Below are positions 40,201 through 44,330 of a stretch of DNA of 64,000 bases, piece by piece. This stretch comes from Congeria kusceri (Eukaryota > Mollusca > Bivalvia > Myida > Dreissenidae). The position numbers and the translations under genes are program-made. The stretch is taken from the NCBI GenBank assembly GCA_027627225.1, contig CM051034.1:46749548-46813547 (forward strand). Reading direction: 5' to 3'. A model generated the notes under the pieces. It was not told the DNA's origin. It did no database searches and saw nothing but the letters and a program-made list of their open reading frames with translations. The stretch's first letter is position 1, and the number at the start of each line of letters is the position of its first letter.

Positions 40201-43200
40201 TTATAGAAAAGTAAAAATAAGTAAAACGTTAGAGTTAAACACTAGTTTAAAGGTTTATTGGTGAAAGCAAGAAATACCTATGTATAATGACCCTGTTATC
40301 ACTTTTACAGGTCGTGGCAGGGCTGCTGACAGCAAGTATTTTGTGATAGCGGAGGAGAACACCGGTATGGCGGAGAAGGAAGAGTTGAACATGATTAGAG
40401 AGGTCATGATGAGGAACGCCATTATTCAACTGCAGGTGAGTGGGAAATTTCTTTTATTTGCTGTCATTTGATCAGCTGCAGTATACGTTTTTAAGTCTGA
40501 GTGGGACATTTCAGTATTAAGATTTTTCGGCACCAGGACTTTTCGGCCCTAAGTGTTTTTGGCCCCTAGACAATTGGTCCCATTATTTAATTGAATTAGC
40601 TGCAGCTTAAGTCTCTTTTCTTATTGATAATTTTACTGCGGCCCACGTTGTTTTTTTTCTTTCACTTTTATATTCACTTTTCCATAATCCAATTTCATGT
40701 CAGGGTAAACTTCTGTGATTTGATCAACTGCAGTTTAAGTCTTTGTTTCATATTGATTACCTTACTGAGGTTCATTTCTGTATTGGGGTTTATTTTCTTT
40801 TGCTTAGTCTCATTACTTTTTATGCCCCCACCATCAATGATGGGGGGCATATAGAGTTTACCCTGTCCGTGGTTACATATGTATGTACGTGTGTATGTAT
40901 GTTTGGATTCTTGTCCGGACAATAACTTTACCCAGCATTGAAGGATTTTCAAATAACTTGGCAGAAATGTTAAGCATGATGAGATGGTGTGTCATGCGCA
41001 AGAACCAAGTCCCTAGGTAAAAGGTCAAGGTCACACTTAAAGGTCAAAGGTCAAATATAAGAATTTAAGCCATAAACCCTGTCCGGAACATAAGTTCGTC
41101 CAGCTTGAAAGGAATTTGAAATAACTTGGCACAAGTGTTAAGCATAATGAGACGGTGTGTCGCGCGCAAGAACCAAGTCAGCAGATCCAAGGTCAAGGTC
41201 ACACAAAGGTCAAAGGTCAAATAAAAGAATTTAAGCCAATTTTGCATAAGTGTTAAGCATGGTGAGATTGTGTGTCGCGCGCAAGAACCAGGCTCCTAGG
41301 TCCAAGGTCAAGGTCACACTTAAAGGTCAAAGGTCAAATATAAGAATTTAAGCCATAGACCCTGTCCGGAGCATAATTTTGTCCAGCTTAAAAGGAATTC
41401 AAATAACTTTGCACAAGTGTTAAGCATGGTAAAACAGTGTGCCGCGTGCTAGAACCTGGTCCCTTGGTCTAAGGTCAAGGTCACACTTAAATGTCAAACG
41501 TCACATATTAGAATTTAAGCTATAGAGCCTGTCGGGAGCATAATTTTGTCCAGCAGAGAAGGGAATTTCAAATAACGTGGCAGAAGTGCTAAGCATGTTG
41601 AGATGGTGTGTTGCGTGCACGAACCATGACCCTTGGTCCAAGGTCAAGGTCACACTTAAAGGTCAAAATTCTCATAAGAATTTAAGCCATAGACCCTTTA
41701 TAGAGCATAATTTGCAGCAGGGAAGGATTTTCAAATAACTTGGCAGAAGTGATAACTATATATCATTTGCGCGAGAACTAGTCCAAGGTCAAGGACACAC
41801 GTAAAGATCAAAGGTCAAATATCAGAATTAATAACATGGACTCTGTACGGAGCATAATTTTGTCCGGCATGGAAGAATTTTAAAATAAATTGACATAAGT
41901 GATAAGCATTATGAGATGGCATGTGGGGTGCAACAACCAGGTCCTTTGGACCATAGTCAAGGGACACTTAAAGGTCAAAGGTCAAATATAAGAGTTTGGC
42001 AGAAGTATACTTTTATCCAGCATGGAAGAATTTCAAATTACTTGGCAGAACATATAAAAATTATATGACAGCATGCAGCGTGCAAGAATCAGTTCTGTAG
42101 CTAAATAGTCAAGGTCACTAATTAAGGTCAAAGGTCAAATATTTGTCCAGAGCATTATATTGTCATGCATGCAGGGATTTCCAGATAAATTGGCAGAAAT
42201 GATCACCATCACCAGATGGTGTGTCGCATGCAACAAACCGACTTGTGAAGTTAGTAAATTGCTTCCCTTTATTGATGAGTGTGCAAAGCATAATTCAAAA
42301 ATGATTAAAAGCATTTTGTTGACTCTTCACAGAATGAAAGGAGATAGCAAGAGTAAGTAAAGCATACAAGAACCATAGCTCATAATTGACCAAAATTGTG
42401 TATTACTACCCTTTATTTATTTTTTTCCAGGACTAAAACTATTTATTAAAAATGTGTGATACCTCTACTTACGTCACAGAATAAGAGGATGCATTAGCAG
42501 AAAGTATAATATAAGAGGAAAATTCTCCTTTTGCAAAATAATTTGTATGCATGTAGACAAAGCGGCGTCATGTAAAACAGGCTGCATGGGTGGGGGGATT
42601 TTTGTCTGTAGACACATTCCGCTTGAAAAGCCAATTCAAGGGCGATAACTCTACAATTCCTTAGGTGATATGGCTGATTATCGAACTTGACCTAGATGTT
42701 ATTATAACAAACATTTTTATGAAGTTTGGTGGAGATCGGATGAAAACTGTTGGACTTAGAGCCCGTAACAACTTAAATGGCCAATTTTAGATCATTCAAG
42801 GCCCATAACTCCACAATTCCTGGTGCGATTTGGCTGATTATCGAACTTGACCTAGCTACCTTGACCTGACCTATATTCTCTTTTGCTCATTTAATTGTTA
42901 TTCCAAATTTGTGATATTCTCATTTTATTCTCATAAATCGAGCTGGTAGCTTTATTCGAAATTGAGGCAGATTTAAAAACTTCAGTATTAAGATTTTATT
43001 CTCAAATAGCACAATCAACAAAACAATTTCAAATTTGTATGCGAAAACGAAAACAGTAAATCACGATTTATACCTAAAATTAAATTTAAACACCTGAGAG
43101 TGTTTGTATGTCAGATGTTTGGTTTATGATGCTTTTTCGTTCACAGACCCATATTGGGAGTAATCCGGAAAAGTTCCTGGAAGAATTATACAAGCTACAA

Positions 43201-43659
43201 GATGAGGCAAACTTGGAAAAGCAACTAAGCAGACTCGGGAAGAAACGTCTGACGATGAGAGCTGGTCGTTTTGAGCTGAAATGCCTGCGGTGCGGAGCGT
43301 TCGTCTGTATGTCCGACAGCGTGAAGAAAATCAAGGATGCACATCACGTTGTCGTCGATGAATCATTGAAAGAACGTGTGATCTACAGCGATAAGGACAC
43401 GAAAGGTCTTAAAGATGAGGATGTTCAGTTGTGCGGGAAAATTTCATGCCATGAATGCGGCGGAAATCTTGGAGTGATTTGCATCTACAAAAGCTTGGAG
43501 TTTCCTGTGTTGAAAATCGAGAACTTTTTGGTCGTCGATGTGAACGGCCGTCAGACGACATGCAAACAGTGGAAGAATGTGCCATTCGTGGTAGATGCCC
43601 TTGGGACGGAAGATTTCAAAGAGATTATTGCAAATAGGGATGTTAATGGTCAGTTGTGA
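1067..43659 (+). CDS. RIGI: RIG-I-like receptor (CARD, DECH-box RNA helicase, C-terminal RNA-binding zinc domain), 21 exons
   Basis: Cytosolic innate immune sensor of viral-type RNA. The family's helicase and C-terminal domain grip double-stranded or 5'-triphosphate RNA using ATP, and the CARDs then recruit MAVS. I joined 21 exons by reading frame and splice sites: 3738 nt, 1245 residues plus stop, with all 20 introns GT-AG and phase-consistent. Domains: CARD-like region 1-213; linker 214-523; Q-type segment LRDYQKEL 548-555; Walker A APTGSGKT 569-576; Ia 598-610; Ic VVTAQ 650-654; II DECHH 677-681; III TASVGVG 714-720; IV VFVKTR 938-943; [12 protein letters not shown] 1001-1011; VI QSRGRGR 1031-1037; zinc cysteines 1121, 1124, 1176 and 1179. 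All core helicase residues are intact. Motif III has Val where MDA5 has Pro, as in vertebrate RIG-I. Human RIG-I has 925 residues; the extra length is mostly linker. Start chosen at ATG 1067 (context ACCATGG). Orthology (RIG-I versus generic invertebrate RLR) is inferred. Confidence 0.93.
1691..1828 (+). CDS. RIGI: RLR exon 2: end of first CARD-like domain (residues 53-98)
   Basis: Acceptor gctttcag, donor gtatac, phase 1 on both sides. It carries the late-CARD pattern REMLLHIIQ...[12 protein letters not shown], matching the end of CARD1 in RLRs, where a final helix ends in an xLxxxG-type turn. Length 138 nt, so skipping would keep the frame. Confidence 0.85.
2178..3168 (+). mobile_element. 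Degenerate mariner-type DNA transposon in intron 2
   Basis: The ends are inverted copies (left CGAGGGCTGTTTCATAAATT, right complement CAAGGGCTGTTTCAAAAATT), each flanked by TA (2176-2177 and 3169-3170), the Tc1/mariner target duplication. The 991-bp length is near that of a full mariner. Broken reading frames between about 2640 and 2990 keep traces of a mariner transposase N-terminal half: a [18 protein letters not shown] stretch like 'grxsvxdxxrsGRP', and DDRRL. No open frame remains, so it is inactive. Confidence 0.72.
3387..3731 (+). CDS. RIGI: RLR exon 3: second CARD-like domain (residues 99-213)
   Basis: Acceptor tttcag, donor gtaaaa, phases 1/1, 345 nt. The segment [20 protein letters not shown], then [21 protein letters not shown] and [11 protein letters not shown], follows the helix order of a CARD: a helix pair, a buried acidic turn, then the LL...FxxxL end. 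It holds nearly the whole second CARD in one exon. Confidence 0.88.
3732..4440. other. Intron 3, nothing recognised
   Basis: AT-rich intron without tandem repeats or clear element ends. A short reverse frame at 4180-4368 has no recognisable protein. Confidence 0.5.
4441..4563 (+). CDS. RIGI: RLR exon 4: CARD-linker junction (residues 214-254)
   Basis: Acceptor ctatttcag, donor gtatta, phases 1/1, 123 nt. A charged helical segment ([24 protein letters not shown]) followed by the start of a disordered linker. No known motif. Confidence 0.83.
4619..4631. repeat. Poly-G run in intron 4
   Basis: Thirteen G in a row, preceded by GGGTGGGGT. It could form a G-quadruplex in the transcript; it is also a likely site of length errors. 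Confidence 0.7.
5048..5106. repeat. Near-perfect 59-bp palindrome
   Basis: Two 29-bp arms (5048-5076 and 5078-5106) are inverse complements with two mismatches and a single central base. In RNA this gives a long hairpin. It lies in intron 4, upstream of a minisatellite. Confidence 0.85.
5241..6236 (+). repeat. Minisatellite of ~30-bp units with a 119-bp higher-order repeat
   Basis: About 33 diverged units of the type GATGTAGTTTAGAGAATAGC + TTTCTGAAAA. In the last third, four units form a higher-order block repeated with a period of 119 bp (TTGTGTATGA at 5871, 5990 and 6109). The array ends about 35 bp before exon 5. Reading frames through it (e.g. reverse 5465-5677) are repeat translations, not genes. 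Confidence 0.92.
6274..6363 (+). CDS. RIGI: RLR exon 5: Ser-rich linker (residues 255-284)
   Basis: Acceptor caatttcag, donor gtgagc, phases 1/1, 90 nt. Rich in Ser and Asn ([12 protein letters not shown]), then a short charged helix ([10 protein letters not shown]). The acceptor lies about 35 bp after a minisatellite. A second AG at 6276-6277 would break the frame, so 6274 is used. Confidence 0.78.
6364..7241. other. Intron 5, nothing recognised
   Basis: AT-rich intron with T-rich tracts and no element ends that I can define. Confidence 0.45.
7242..7310 (+). CDS. RIGI: RLR exon 6: acidic linker (residues 285-307)
   Basis: Acceptor aattctacag, donor gtgagt, phases 1/1, 69 nt. Acidic and Ser/His-rich ([16 protein letters not shown]). 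No conserved motif; support is splice sites and phase only. Confidence 0.75.
7397..10688 (+). mobile_element. Hairpin-ended tandem-core element in intron 6 (interrupted)
   Basis: A GTCC/GTCT tetranucleotide tract (7397-7440) is followed by about eleven core units of roughly 148 bp (each with CATAACTCCATTAGTATTGA and AATGAAACTTCATATAATGA). The array stops at 9034 and resumes after 10297, because another element sits in between. The 3' end is a small hairpin GTCAC-atcct-GTGAC (10663-10677) followed by ATTGTTT. No transposase; a non-autonomous pearl/Helentron-like element is inferred. The left boundary is uncertain. Confidence 0.7.
9035..10296 (+). mobile_element. TTTAGCTC-type element nested in the preceding one
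   Basis: Related along its length to 37021-38615. It starts in GGTAAGCTATTGGTATAGAG (slightly shortened at the 5' end) and carries diverged core units with GGAGTTATTGCCCTTTG, CAATCTTCACCAATCTTGCA and similar. It ends with the hairpin GGGCCA-tca-TGGCCC (10275-10289) followed by TCTTGTT. Host core sequence is found on both sides, showing insertion into an existing array. Confidence 0.75.
10736..12726 (+). mobile_element. Hairpin-ended element with two different core arrays
   Basis: 5' foldback CTATTC-aca-GAATAG (10743-10757) after TTTTTAGCTA. First core (about 10800-11520): ~180-bp units with CTACTACAGATATTCAATTG and GCAGAATTATGCCCC. Second core (about 11530-12640): ~145-155-bp units with AAAAACGGTTTCCGCTCAAT and ATTGAGATATTTTAATGAAA. 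The end contains GAATAGTCGAGC, an inverse copy of the start, then the hairpin TGTC-ctga-GACA (12704-12715). The second core type is found again at 51190-52190. Confidence 0.72.
13307..13512 (+). mobile_element. Minimal 206-bp hairpin-ended element without core array
   Basis: 5' foldback TATACCCCCAC...GGTGGTATA (13307-13340), short GTCT/GTCG tract (13358-13380), no tandem core, then 3' hairpin GTCAC-tcat-GTGAC (13489-13502) and CTAGTT. It shows the basic plan of the whole superfamily in 206 bp. Confidence 0.75.
13879..13967 (+). mobile_element. SINE 3' fragment
   Basis: Matches the non-tRNA half of the SINE at 30807-30998 (in the other orientation): TGGTTCTACCCAGGAAATGA, GCCTATGGCTTTCGA, CTCAAGTTAAAATA. 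Lacks the tRNA-like head, so it is a 5'-truncated copy, 60 bp upstream of exon 7. Confidence 0.75.
14028..14356 (+). CDS. RIGI: RLR exon 7: long linker exon (residues 308-417)
   Basis: Acceptor tatattttcag, donor gtaaga, phase 1 in and phase 0 out, 329 nt. Rich in Ser, Thr, Asn and Asp, including [29 protein letters not shown] and a Lys/Ser end. Predicted disordered. This is the largest part of the linker that vertebrate RIG-I lacks. Confidence 0.85.
14357..15850. other. Introns 7 and 8 around exon 8, nothing recognised
   Basis: Apart from exon 8 (15000-15068) the stretch is AT-rich DNA without clear repeats. 14544-14625 holds a short inverted pair built on CACCGGAC / GTCCGGTG, too weak to classify. 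Confidence 0.45.
15000..15068 (+). CDS. RIGI: RLR exon 8: linker (residues 418-440)
   Basis: Acceptor gtctttcag, donor gtgtgt, phases 0/0, 69 nt. Sequence is Thr/Ser-rich ([17 protein letters not shown]). Skipping would keep the frame. Confidence 0.77.
15851..16043 (+). CDS. RIGI: RLR exon 9: linker (residues 441-504)
   Basis: Acceptor cttttatag, donor gtttgt, phase 0 in and 1 out, 193 nt. A charged helical part ([14 protein letters not shown]), two Cys, then [18 protein letters not shown]. No recognised domain. Confidence 0.82.
16523..19540. mobile_element. 3.0-kb element with CpG-rich inverted ends, intron 9
   Basis: The outermost 14 bp are perfect inverted repeats (GTGCCACGCGAAAC at 16523-16536; complement at 19527-19540). 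Inner end zones of about 150 bp on both sides are rich in CG and TCGCGAA words and loosely complementary, while the central 2.7 kb is very AT-rich. No transposase frame and no clear target duplication could be seen. Best guess: a non-autonomous DNA transposon. Confidence 0.6.
19919..22400 (+). mobile_element. TTATGCCC-type element, intron 9 (interrupted)
   Basis: 5' foldback TATGCCC...GGAGGCATA (19920-19946), short GTCC tract, then core units of about 175 bp (TTCACAGCTGAAGAACCTTA, TTGGCAGAATTATGGCCC) to 20467. After an inserted element a further core array (21703-22300, GAAACTTTGAATACATGTTT type) follows. 3' end: TGTC/GACA hairpin near 22379-22389, then CTAGTTTT. Confidence 0.65.
20468..21702 (+). 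mobile_element. TTTAGCTC-type element nested at 20468
   Basis: Begins TTTAGCTCGACTTGTC with a weak foldback to GACTA-type sequence, has GTCGT-rich lead DNA, then ~150-180-bp core units (ATGAAACTTGCTCAGAACAT, CATGGCCGCCA/CATGGCCACCAGGGG). Ends in CAGGTGAGTGACCTAGGGCC, a decayed form of the GGTGAGCG...GGGCC 3' end of its relatives. Confidence 0.6.
22511..23137 (+). mobile_element. TTATGCCCC-type element, intron 9 (copy 1 of a family)
   Basis: 5' foldback TATGCCCC...GGGAGGCATA (22511-22541), tract of GTCC/GTCT/TTCC tetranucleotides, three core units of about 170 bp (TCTAGCACCAACACCGCTTA, TACACAGTTGTTGCTTATGA, CTTTGACCTTGACCTAATTT), 3' hairpin TGTGTTT-atc-AAACACA (23109-23125), then GAATCTTGTTTT. 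It ends 55 bp before exon 10. Confidence 0.8.
23193..23249 (+). CDS. RIGI: RLR exon 10: short linker exon (residues 505-523)
   Basis: Acceptor tttccctag, donor gtaata, phases 1/1, only 57 nt ([19 protein letters not shown]). It is flanked by introns of 7.1 and 5.2 kb. Phase fits both neighbours, but the short length makes this one of the less certain exons. Confidence 0.68.
23250..24120. other. First part of intron 10, nothing recognised
   Basis: AT-rich intron with A-rich low-complexity sequence near 23885-23935 and no element ends. Confidence 0.45.
24129..24450 (+). repeat. Minisatellite of ~31-bp units
   Basis: About ten diverged units of TTGCAATAAAGGTTGGCTTT + CTGGGATATA type. Divergence between units is high, so the array is old. 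A reverse frame at 24123-24497 is only its translation. Confidence 0.88.
24772..25975 (+). mobile_element. TTATGCTCCC-type element, intron 10
   Basis: 5' foldback ATGCTCC...TGAAAA/TTTTCA...GGAGCAT (24776-24806). Long GTCC/GTCT/TTCC tract (24826-24905). Six or so core units of about 160-168 bp (ATTCTTGTCCGGTCTATTTC, AGGAAGCTTCATTACCAAGA, GTGCACTGAACCAGGGCGTT). The end is near GCATTGGGGAGCATCTATCA. Confidence 0.75.
26053..27438 (+). mobile_element. Tandem-core element with ~300-bp double units, intron 10
   Basis: A GGTC/GGGC tetranucleotide-like tract (26055-26090) leads into four to five double units of about 300 bp, each made of two ~150-bp halves (CTTCATGAAACTTTACAGAA ... AAAATGGCCGCCAGAGC, and ACACAAATGTTCGTTTAGTG ... 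AAAATGGCCACTAGAGC). One unit is shortened near 27079. No clear 5' or 3' hairpin was found. Confidence 0.65.
27439..28127. other. Intron 10, plain stretch
   Basis: AT-rich, no supported coding region or repeat. Confidence 0.4.
28128..28257. repeat. 130-bp foldback element
   Basis: Two ~40-bp arms (28128-28167 and 28218-28257) are inverse complements with several mismatches; each arm holds its own palindrome TTTATTGGCCAATAAA or TTTATTGGCCGATAAA. The loop is 50 bp. It lies 180 bp upstream of exon 11. Likely a MITE or foldback unit. Confidence 0.7.
28439..28620 (+). CDS. RIGI: RLR exon 11: helicase Q-type segment and motif I (residues 524-584)
   Basis: Acceptor tattctag, donor gtatat, phase 1 in and 0 out. 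[17 protein letters not shown] is the typical entry to the RLR/Dicer helicase, followed by [10 protein letters not shown], the Walker A loop that binds ATP phosphate. Both are unaltered, so ATP binding is expected. Confidence 0.95.
29057..29238 (+). CDS. RIGI: RLR exon 12: helicase motif Ia (residues 585-644)
   Basis: Acceptor ggttgtttag, donor gtgagt, phase 0 in and 2 out. [15 protein letters not shown] is motif Ia, which contacts the RNA backbone in RLRs; [11 protein letters not shown] follows at the place of motif Ib. Confidence 0.93.
29333..29885 (+). repeat. Minisatellite of ~21-bp units, intron 12
   Basis: About 25 units of CTGTATCACTAGCCCTTGAA type, with variants ACTAGGCC, ACTTGCCC and a CTGTAAACTGTATCAC double form. 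Degenerate copies go on to about 30150. Confidence 0.9.
30251..31098 (+). mobile_element. TTATACCCC-type element, intron 12 (copy 2 of the family at 22511)
   Basis: 5' foldback TATACCCCC...GGAGGCATAT (30252-30281), pure GTCCGTCCTTCC tract (30294-30340), core units like those of 22511-23137, 3' hairpin TGTGTTT-atc-AAACACA (31071-31087), then GAATCTTGTTT. A SINE interrupts the last core unit. Confidence 0.82.
30807..30998 (-). mobile_element. tRNA-derived SINE with 10-bp target duplication
   Basis: On the minus strand the head is tRNA-like, with an A box TGGCGTAGTGG (30983-30993) and a B box GGTTCGATCCC (30939-30949), the internal RNA polymerase III promoter. A non-tRNA body follows, with TGGTTCTACCCAGGAAACGG and a stem-like GCCTAAGGCTTTCGATGC, and an A/T-rich tail (AAAATAAATA). 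The direct repeat ACCTCACTTT flanks it exactly (30797-30806 and 30999-31008). Well-preserved boxes and duplication suggest a fairly recent insertion. Confidence 0.92.
31368..31560 (+). CDS. RIGI: RLR exon 13: motifs Ic and II, DECH box (residues 645-709)
   Basis: Acceptor ttgctgcag, donor gttcgt. Begins by completing a Lys codon, then [15 protein letters not shown] (motif Ic) and [18 protein letters not shown] (motif II, which coordinates Mg-ATP). DECH is the signature of the RLR helicase group. Confidence 0.96.
31689..31851 (+). CDS. RIGI: RLR exon 14: motif III and start of helicase insertion (residues 710-763)
   Basis: Acceptor gttgttgtag, donor gtaaga, phase 0 in and 1 out. [15 protein letters not shown] is motif III, coupling ATP hydrolysis to RNA movement. 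The TASVGVG form is the one in vertebrate RIG-I, while MDA5 has Pro at the Val position. [20 protein letters not shown] continues as in the family. Confidence 0.95.
31852..32654. other. Intron 14, nothing recognised
   Basis: AT-rich intron, no tandem repeats or element ends seen. Confidence 0.45.
32655..32750 (+). CDS. RIGI: RLR exon 15: helicase insertion domain Hel2i (residues 764-795)
   Basis: Acceptor cattctag, donor gtaatt, phases 1/1, 96 nt. A helical stretch ending [17 protein letters not shown], which aligns by position and character with the Hel2i start of RIG-I and MDA5. Confidence 0.85.
32780..32866 (-). mobile_element. SINE fragment in intron 15
   Basis: Minus-strand remnant of the SINE at 30807-30998: the complement of TACTGGTTTTACCCAGGAAA is clear (32788-32807). 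After it, GATCGAAAACT resembles a decayed B-box region. Ends are not definable. Confidence 0.62.
32867..33110 (+). repeat. ~14-bp minisatellite, intron 15
   Basis: About 17 units of ATCTTGCAATCACG type with many substitutions. The translation gives CNHDL-like repeats but it is not coding; the nearby exons 15 and 16 join in frame without it. Confidence 0.88.
33373..33542 (+). CDS. RIGI: RLR exon 16: Hel2i (residues 796-852)
   Basis: Acceptor ttgcactag, donor gttcgt, phase 1 in and 0 out. [18 protein letters not shown] corresponds to the conserved Y-x-Q-W helix of Hel2i; [12 protein letters not shown] leads to the next helix. Confidence 0.92.
33840..33981 (+). CDS. RIGI: RLR exon 17: Hel2i end (residues 853-899)
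   Basis: Acceptor ctgttttcag, donor gtaggt, phase 0 in and 1 out. [20 protein letters not shown] is the strongly conserved 'K/YYNDALI...DA..YL' helix of RLR Hel2i. Confidence 0.93.
34149..35447 (+). mobile_element. TTATGCTCCC-type element with two core types, intron 17
   Basis: 5' foldback ATGCTCC...GGAGCAT (34153-34176), GTCC tract (34283-34320), three units of about 140 bp (GAGATCTCAGGAACTAATGA, GAAACTTTATATGCAGCATT), then four units of about 175 bp (CTTGGCACAAATGTTAGCCT, AGGTCAAAGGTCA words). 3' hairpin TTGGT-tct-ACCAA (35425-35437), then CTTGTTTT. Reversed relatives are at 54060-55866, 61043-62849 and 63289-64000. Confidence 0.82.
35575..36249 (+). mobile_element. TTATGCCCCCC-type element ending just upstream of exon 18
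   Basis: 5' foldback TATGCCCCCC...GGGGGGCATA (35575-35597), short GTCC tract (35624-35635), four core units of about 165 bp (TAACTCAAAAAGTATAACTG, AGCATGTGAACTTGTGCACC), 3' hairpin TGTGTCC-tt-GGGACACA (36224-36240), then CTAGTTT. Only 23 bp separate its end from the exon 18 acceptor AG. Confidence 0.82.
36273..36506 (+). CDS. RIGI: RLR exon 18: start of second RecA lobe, motif IV (residues 900-977)
   Basis: Acceptor aaaatttcag, donor gtattt, phases 1/1. [14 protein letters not shown] is the segment before lobe 2 and [19 protein letters not shown] is motif IV. The acceptor lies only 23 bp after a mobile element's 3' end (36249). Confidence 0.95.
36799..36966 (+). CDS. RIGI: RLR exon 19: motifs V and VI (residues 978-1033)
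   Basis: Acceptor is a less usual gatttaag; donor gtaaca; phases 1/1. [19 protein letters not shown] then [17 protein letters not shown] is motif V, and EISKVQSR begins motif VI with its Gln and first Arg. No residue expected for catalysis is missing. Confidence 0.95.
37021..38615 (+). mobile_element. TTTAGCTC-type element, intron 19
   Basis: Strong 5' foldback (GCTCAC-tt-GAGCAC-gaa-GTGCTC-g-GTGAGC, 37024-37052), GTCGTCCGT-type lead, core units of about 135-175 bp (CAATCTTCATCAATCTTGCA, GGAGTTATTGCCCTTT), a non-repeated tail (38110-38580), 3' hairpin GGGCCA-tca-TGGCCC (38594-38608), then TATTGTT. Same family as 9035-10296. Confidence 0.82.
38940..40075 (+). repeat. Complex minisatellite, intron 19
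   Basis: Basic unit about 46 bp (AGTAACAGATACTGTTTAAC + ACACTGGTTCTCAAGTAAAA). Two local amplifications: a larger unit with GTTCAGTATCAAATGTTACT and CGTTTTCCAGTAAAAGCTAA repeated three times (38985-39200), and five identical 27-bp units (39690-39824, ATAAGTATCAGACACTGTTA + AACAAAC). Confidence 0.92.
40311..40435 (+). CDS. RIGI: RLR exon 20: end of motif VI and pincer helices (residues 1034-1075)
   Basis: Acceptor acttttacag, donor gtgagt, phase 1 in and 0 out. [18 protein letters not shown] completes motif VI (arginine finger region), then [20 protein letters not shown] matches the pincer helices that link lobe 2 to the C-terminal domain. Confidence 0.95.
40821..42345 (+). mobile_element. 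TTATGCCCCC-type element rich in AGGTCA words, intron 20
   Basis: 5' foldback TATGCCCCCACCATCA/TGATGGGGGGCATA (40821-40852), GTATGT-type tract, then about eight core units of roughly 170-185 bp with CTTGGCAGAAATGTTAAGCA and AAGGTCAAGGTCACACTTAA + AGGTCAAAGGTCA. Units decay towards 42240. No 3' hairpin could be fixed. Confidence 0.75.
42630..42860 (+). repeat. Two-unit tandem fragment, intron 20
   Basis: CATAACTCCACAATTCC and GGCTGATTATCGAACTTGAC occur twice about 185 bp apart. A remnant of a tandem-core element without visible ends. Confidence 0.6.
43147..43659 (+). CDS. RIGI: RLR exon 21: C-terminal regulatory/RNA-binding zinc domain (residues 1076-1245, stop)
   Basis: Acceptor gttcacag; 170 codons then TGA at 43657-43659. 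The domain has CLRCG (Cys 1121, 1124) and CHECGG (Cys 1176, 1179), the four zinc ligands of the RIG-I/MDA5 C-terminal domain. [14 protein letters not shown] and [13 protein letters not shown] also match the family; the latter is the conserved basic/aromatic RNA-end-binding side. The whole domain sits in one exon. A possible splice donor ATG|gtcagt at 43649 would drop only the last three codons (Gly-Gln-Leu). Confidence 0.96.
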   Translation, partial: THIGSNPEKFLEELYKLQDEANLEKQLSRLGKKRLTMRAGRFELKCLRCGAFVCMSDSVKKIKDAHHVVVDESLKERVIYSDKDTKGLKDEDVQLCGKISCHECGGNLGVICIYKSLEFPVLKIENFLVVDVNGRQTTCKQWKNVPFVVDALGTEDFKEIIANRDVNGQL

Positions 43660-44125
43660 AGTGTAGAAGATTTTTCTGCGTAGAATTGGTTACCAGAGCT
43701 GGAGTTTATATTGAAGTTCCGGTAATGTTAATGTTTATTTATGAATTGGTATGTTATGTTAAAACATGTATTATCAGTCTGATAATTGAATTCCAAATTG
43801 AAAAGAATTTCAAACTTTTGAATAGTGTAGTATTGGTTACTTAAGCTGAAGTAATGAAGTAATGTAAAGTAATGTAAACTTTTATGAAGCCATCTTAAAT
43901 ATATTGATCAGTATTTAATTGAATACCTTACTAAATTGAACATCGTAATTTTTTATAGCATAATATCCATTACCAAAGCTGTTAGTTGTTTTTGAAGTAA
44001 TGAAAATGTTTATGAATTGGTCTTGAGTATGTTGATCAGTATTTAATAGAATTTTTTATGAATTCCCAACTGAGTTGAACCTAGTAATTTTGTATAGCGT
44101 AGTATTGGTTACCAAAGCTGTTAGT
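43660..44125. other. 3' flank of the RLR gene
   Basis: Probably 3' UTR and beyond. No AATAAA or ATTAAA polyadenylation signal was seen here. The sequence contains a loose internal repeat (GTATTGGTTACCAAAGCTG and TATTGATCAGTATTTAAT at about 43830-44125). Confidence 0.45.
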
Positions 44126-44330
44126 TGTGTCCCCTGAAAAGCGACATATAGGGGTTTTTATTGGCAACGTCAGCGGCGGTGTTGTTGTTGTCGGCCCTAG
44201 TTTGTGCAGACTTGAGAAGTTTTTGTGCAATCATTATGATATCTAAGGGAAGTGTTAGTAGGCTTTACTAGAAAGGTTAGGTTCGATTTTCAGCATAATT
44301 GCTCTTAGCGTACATGAGTTATGACCTTTT

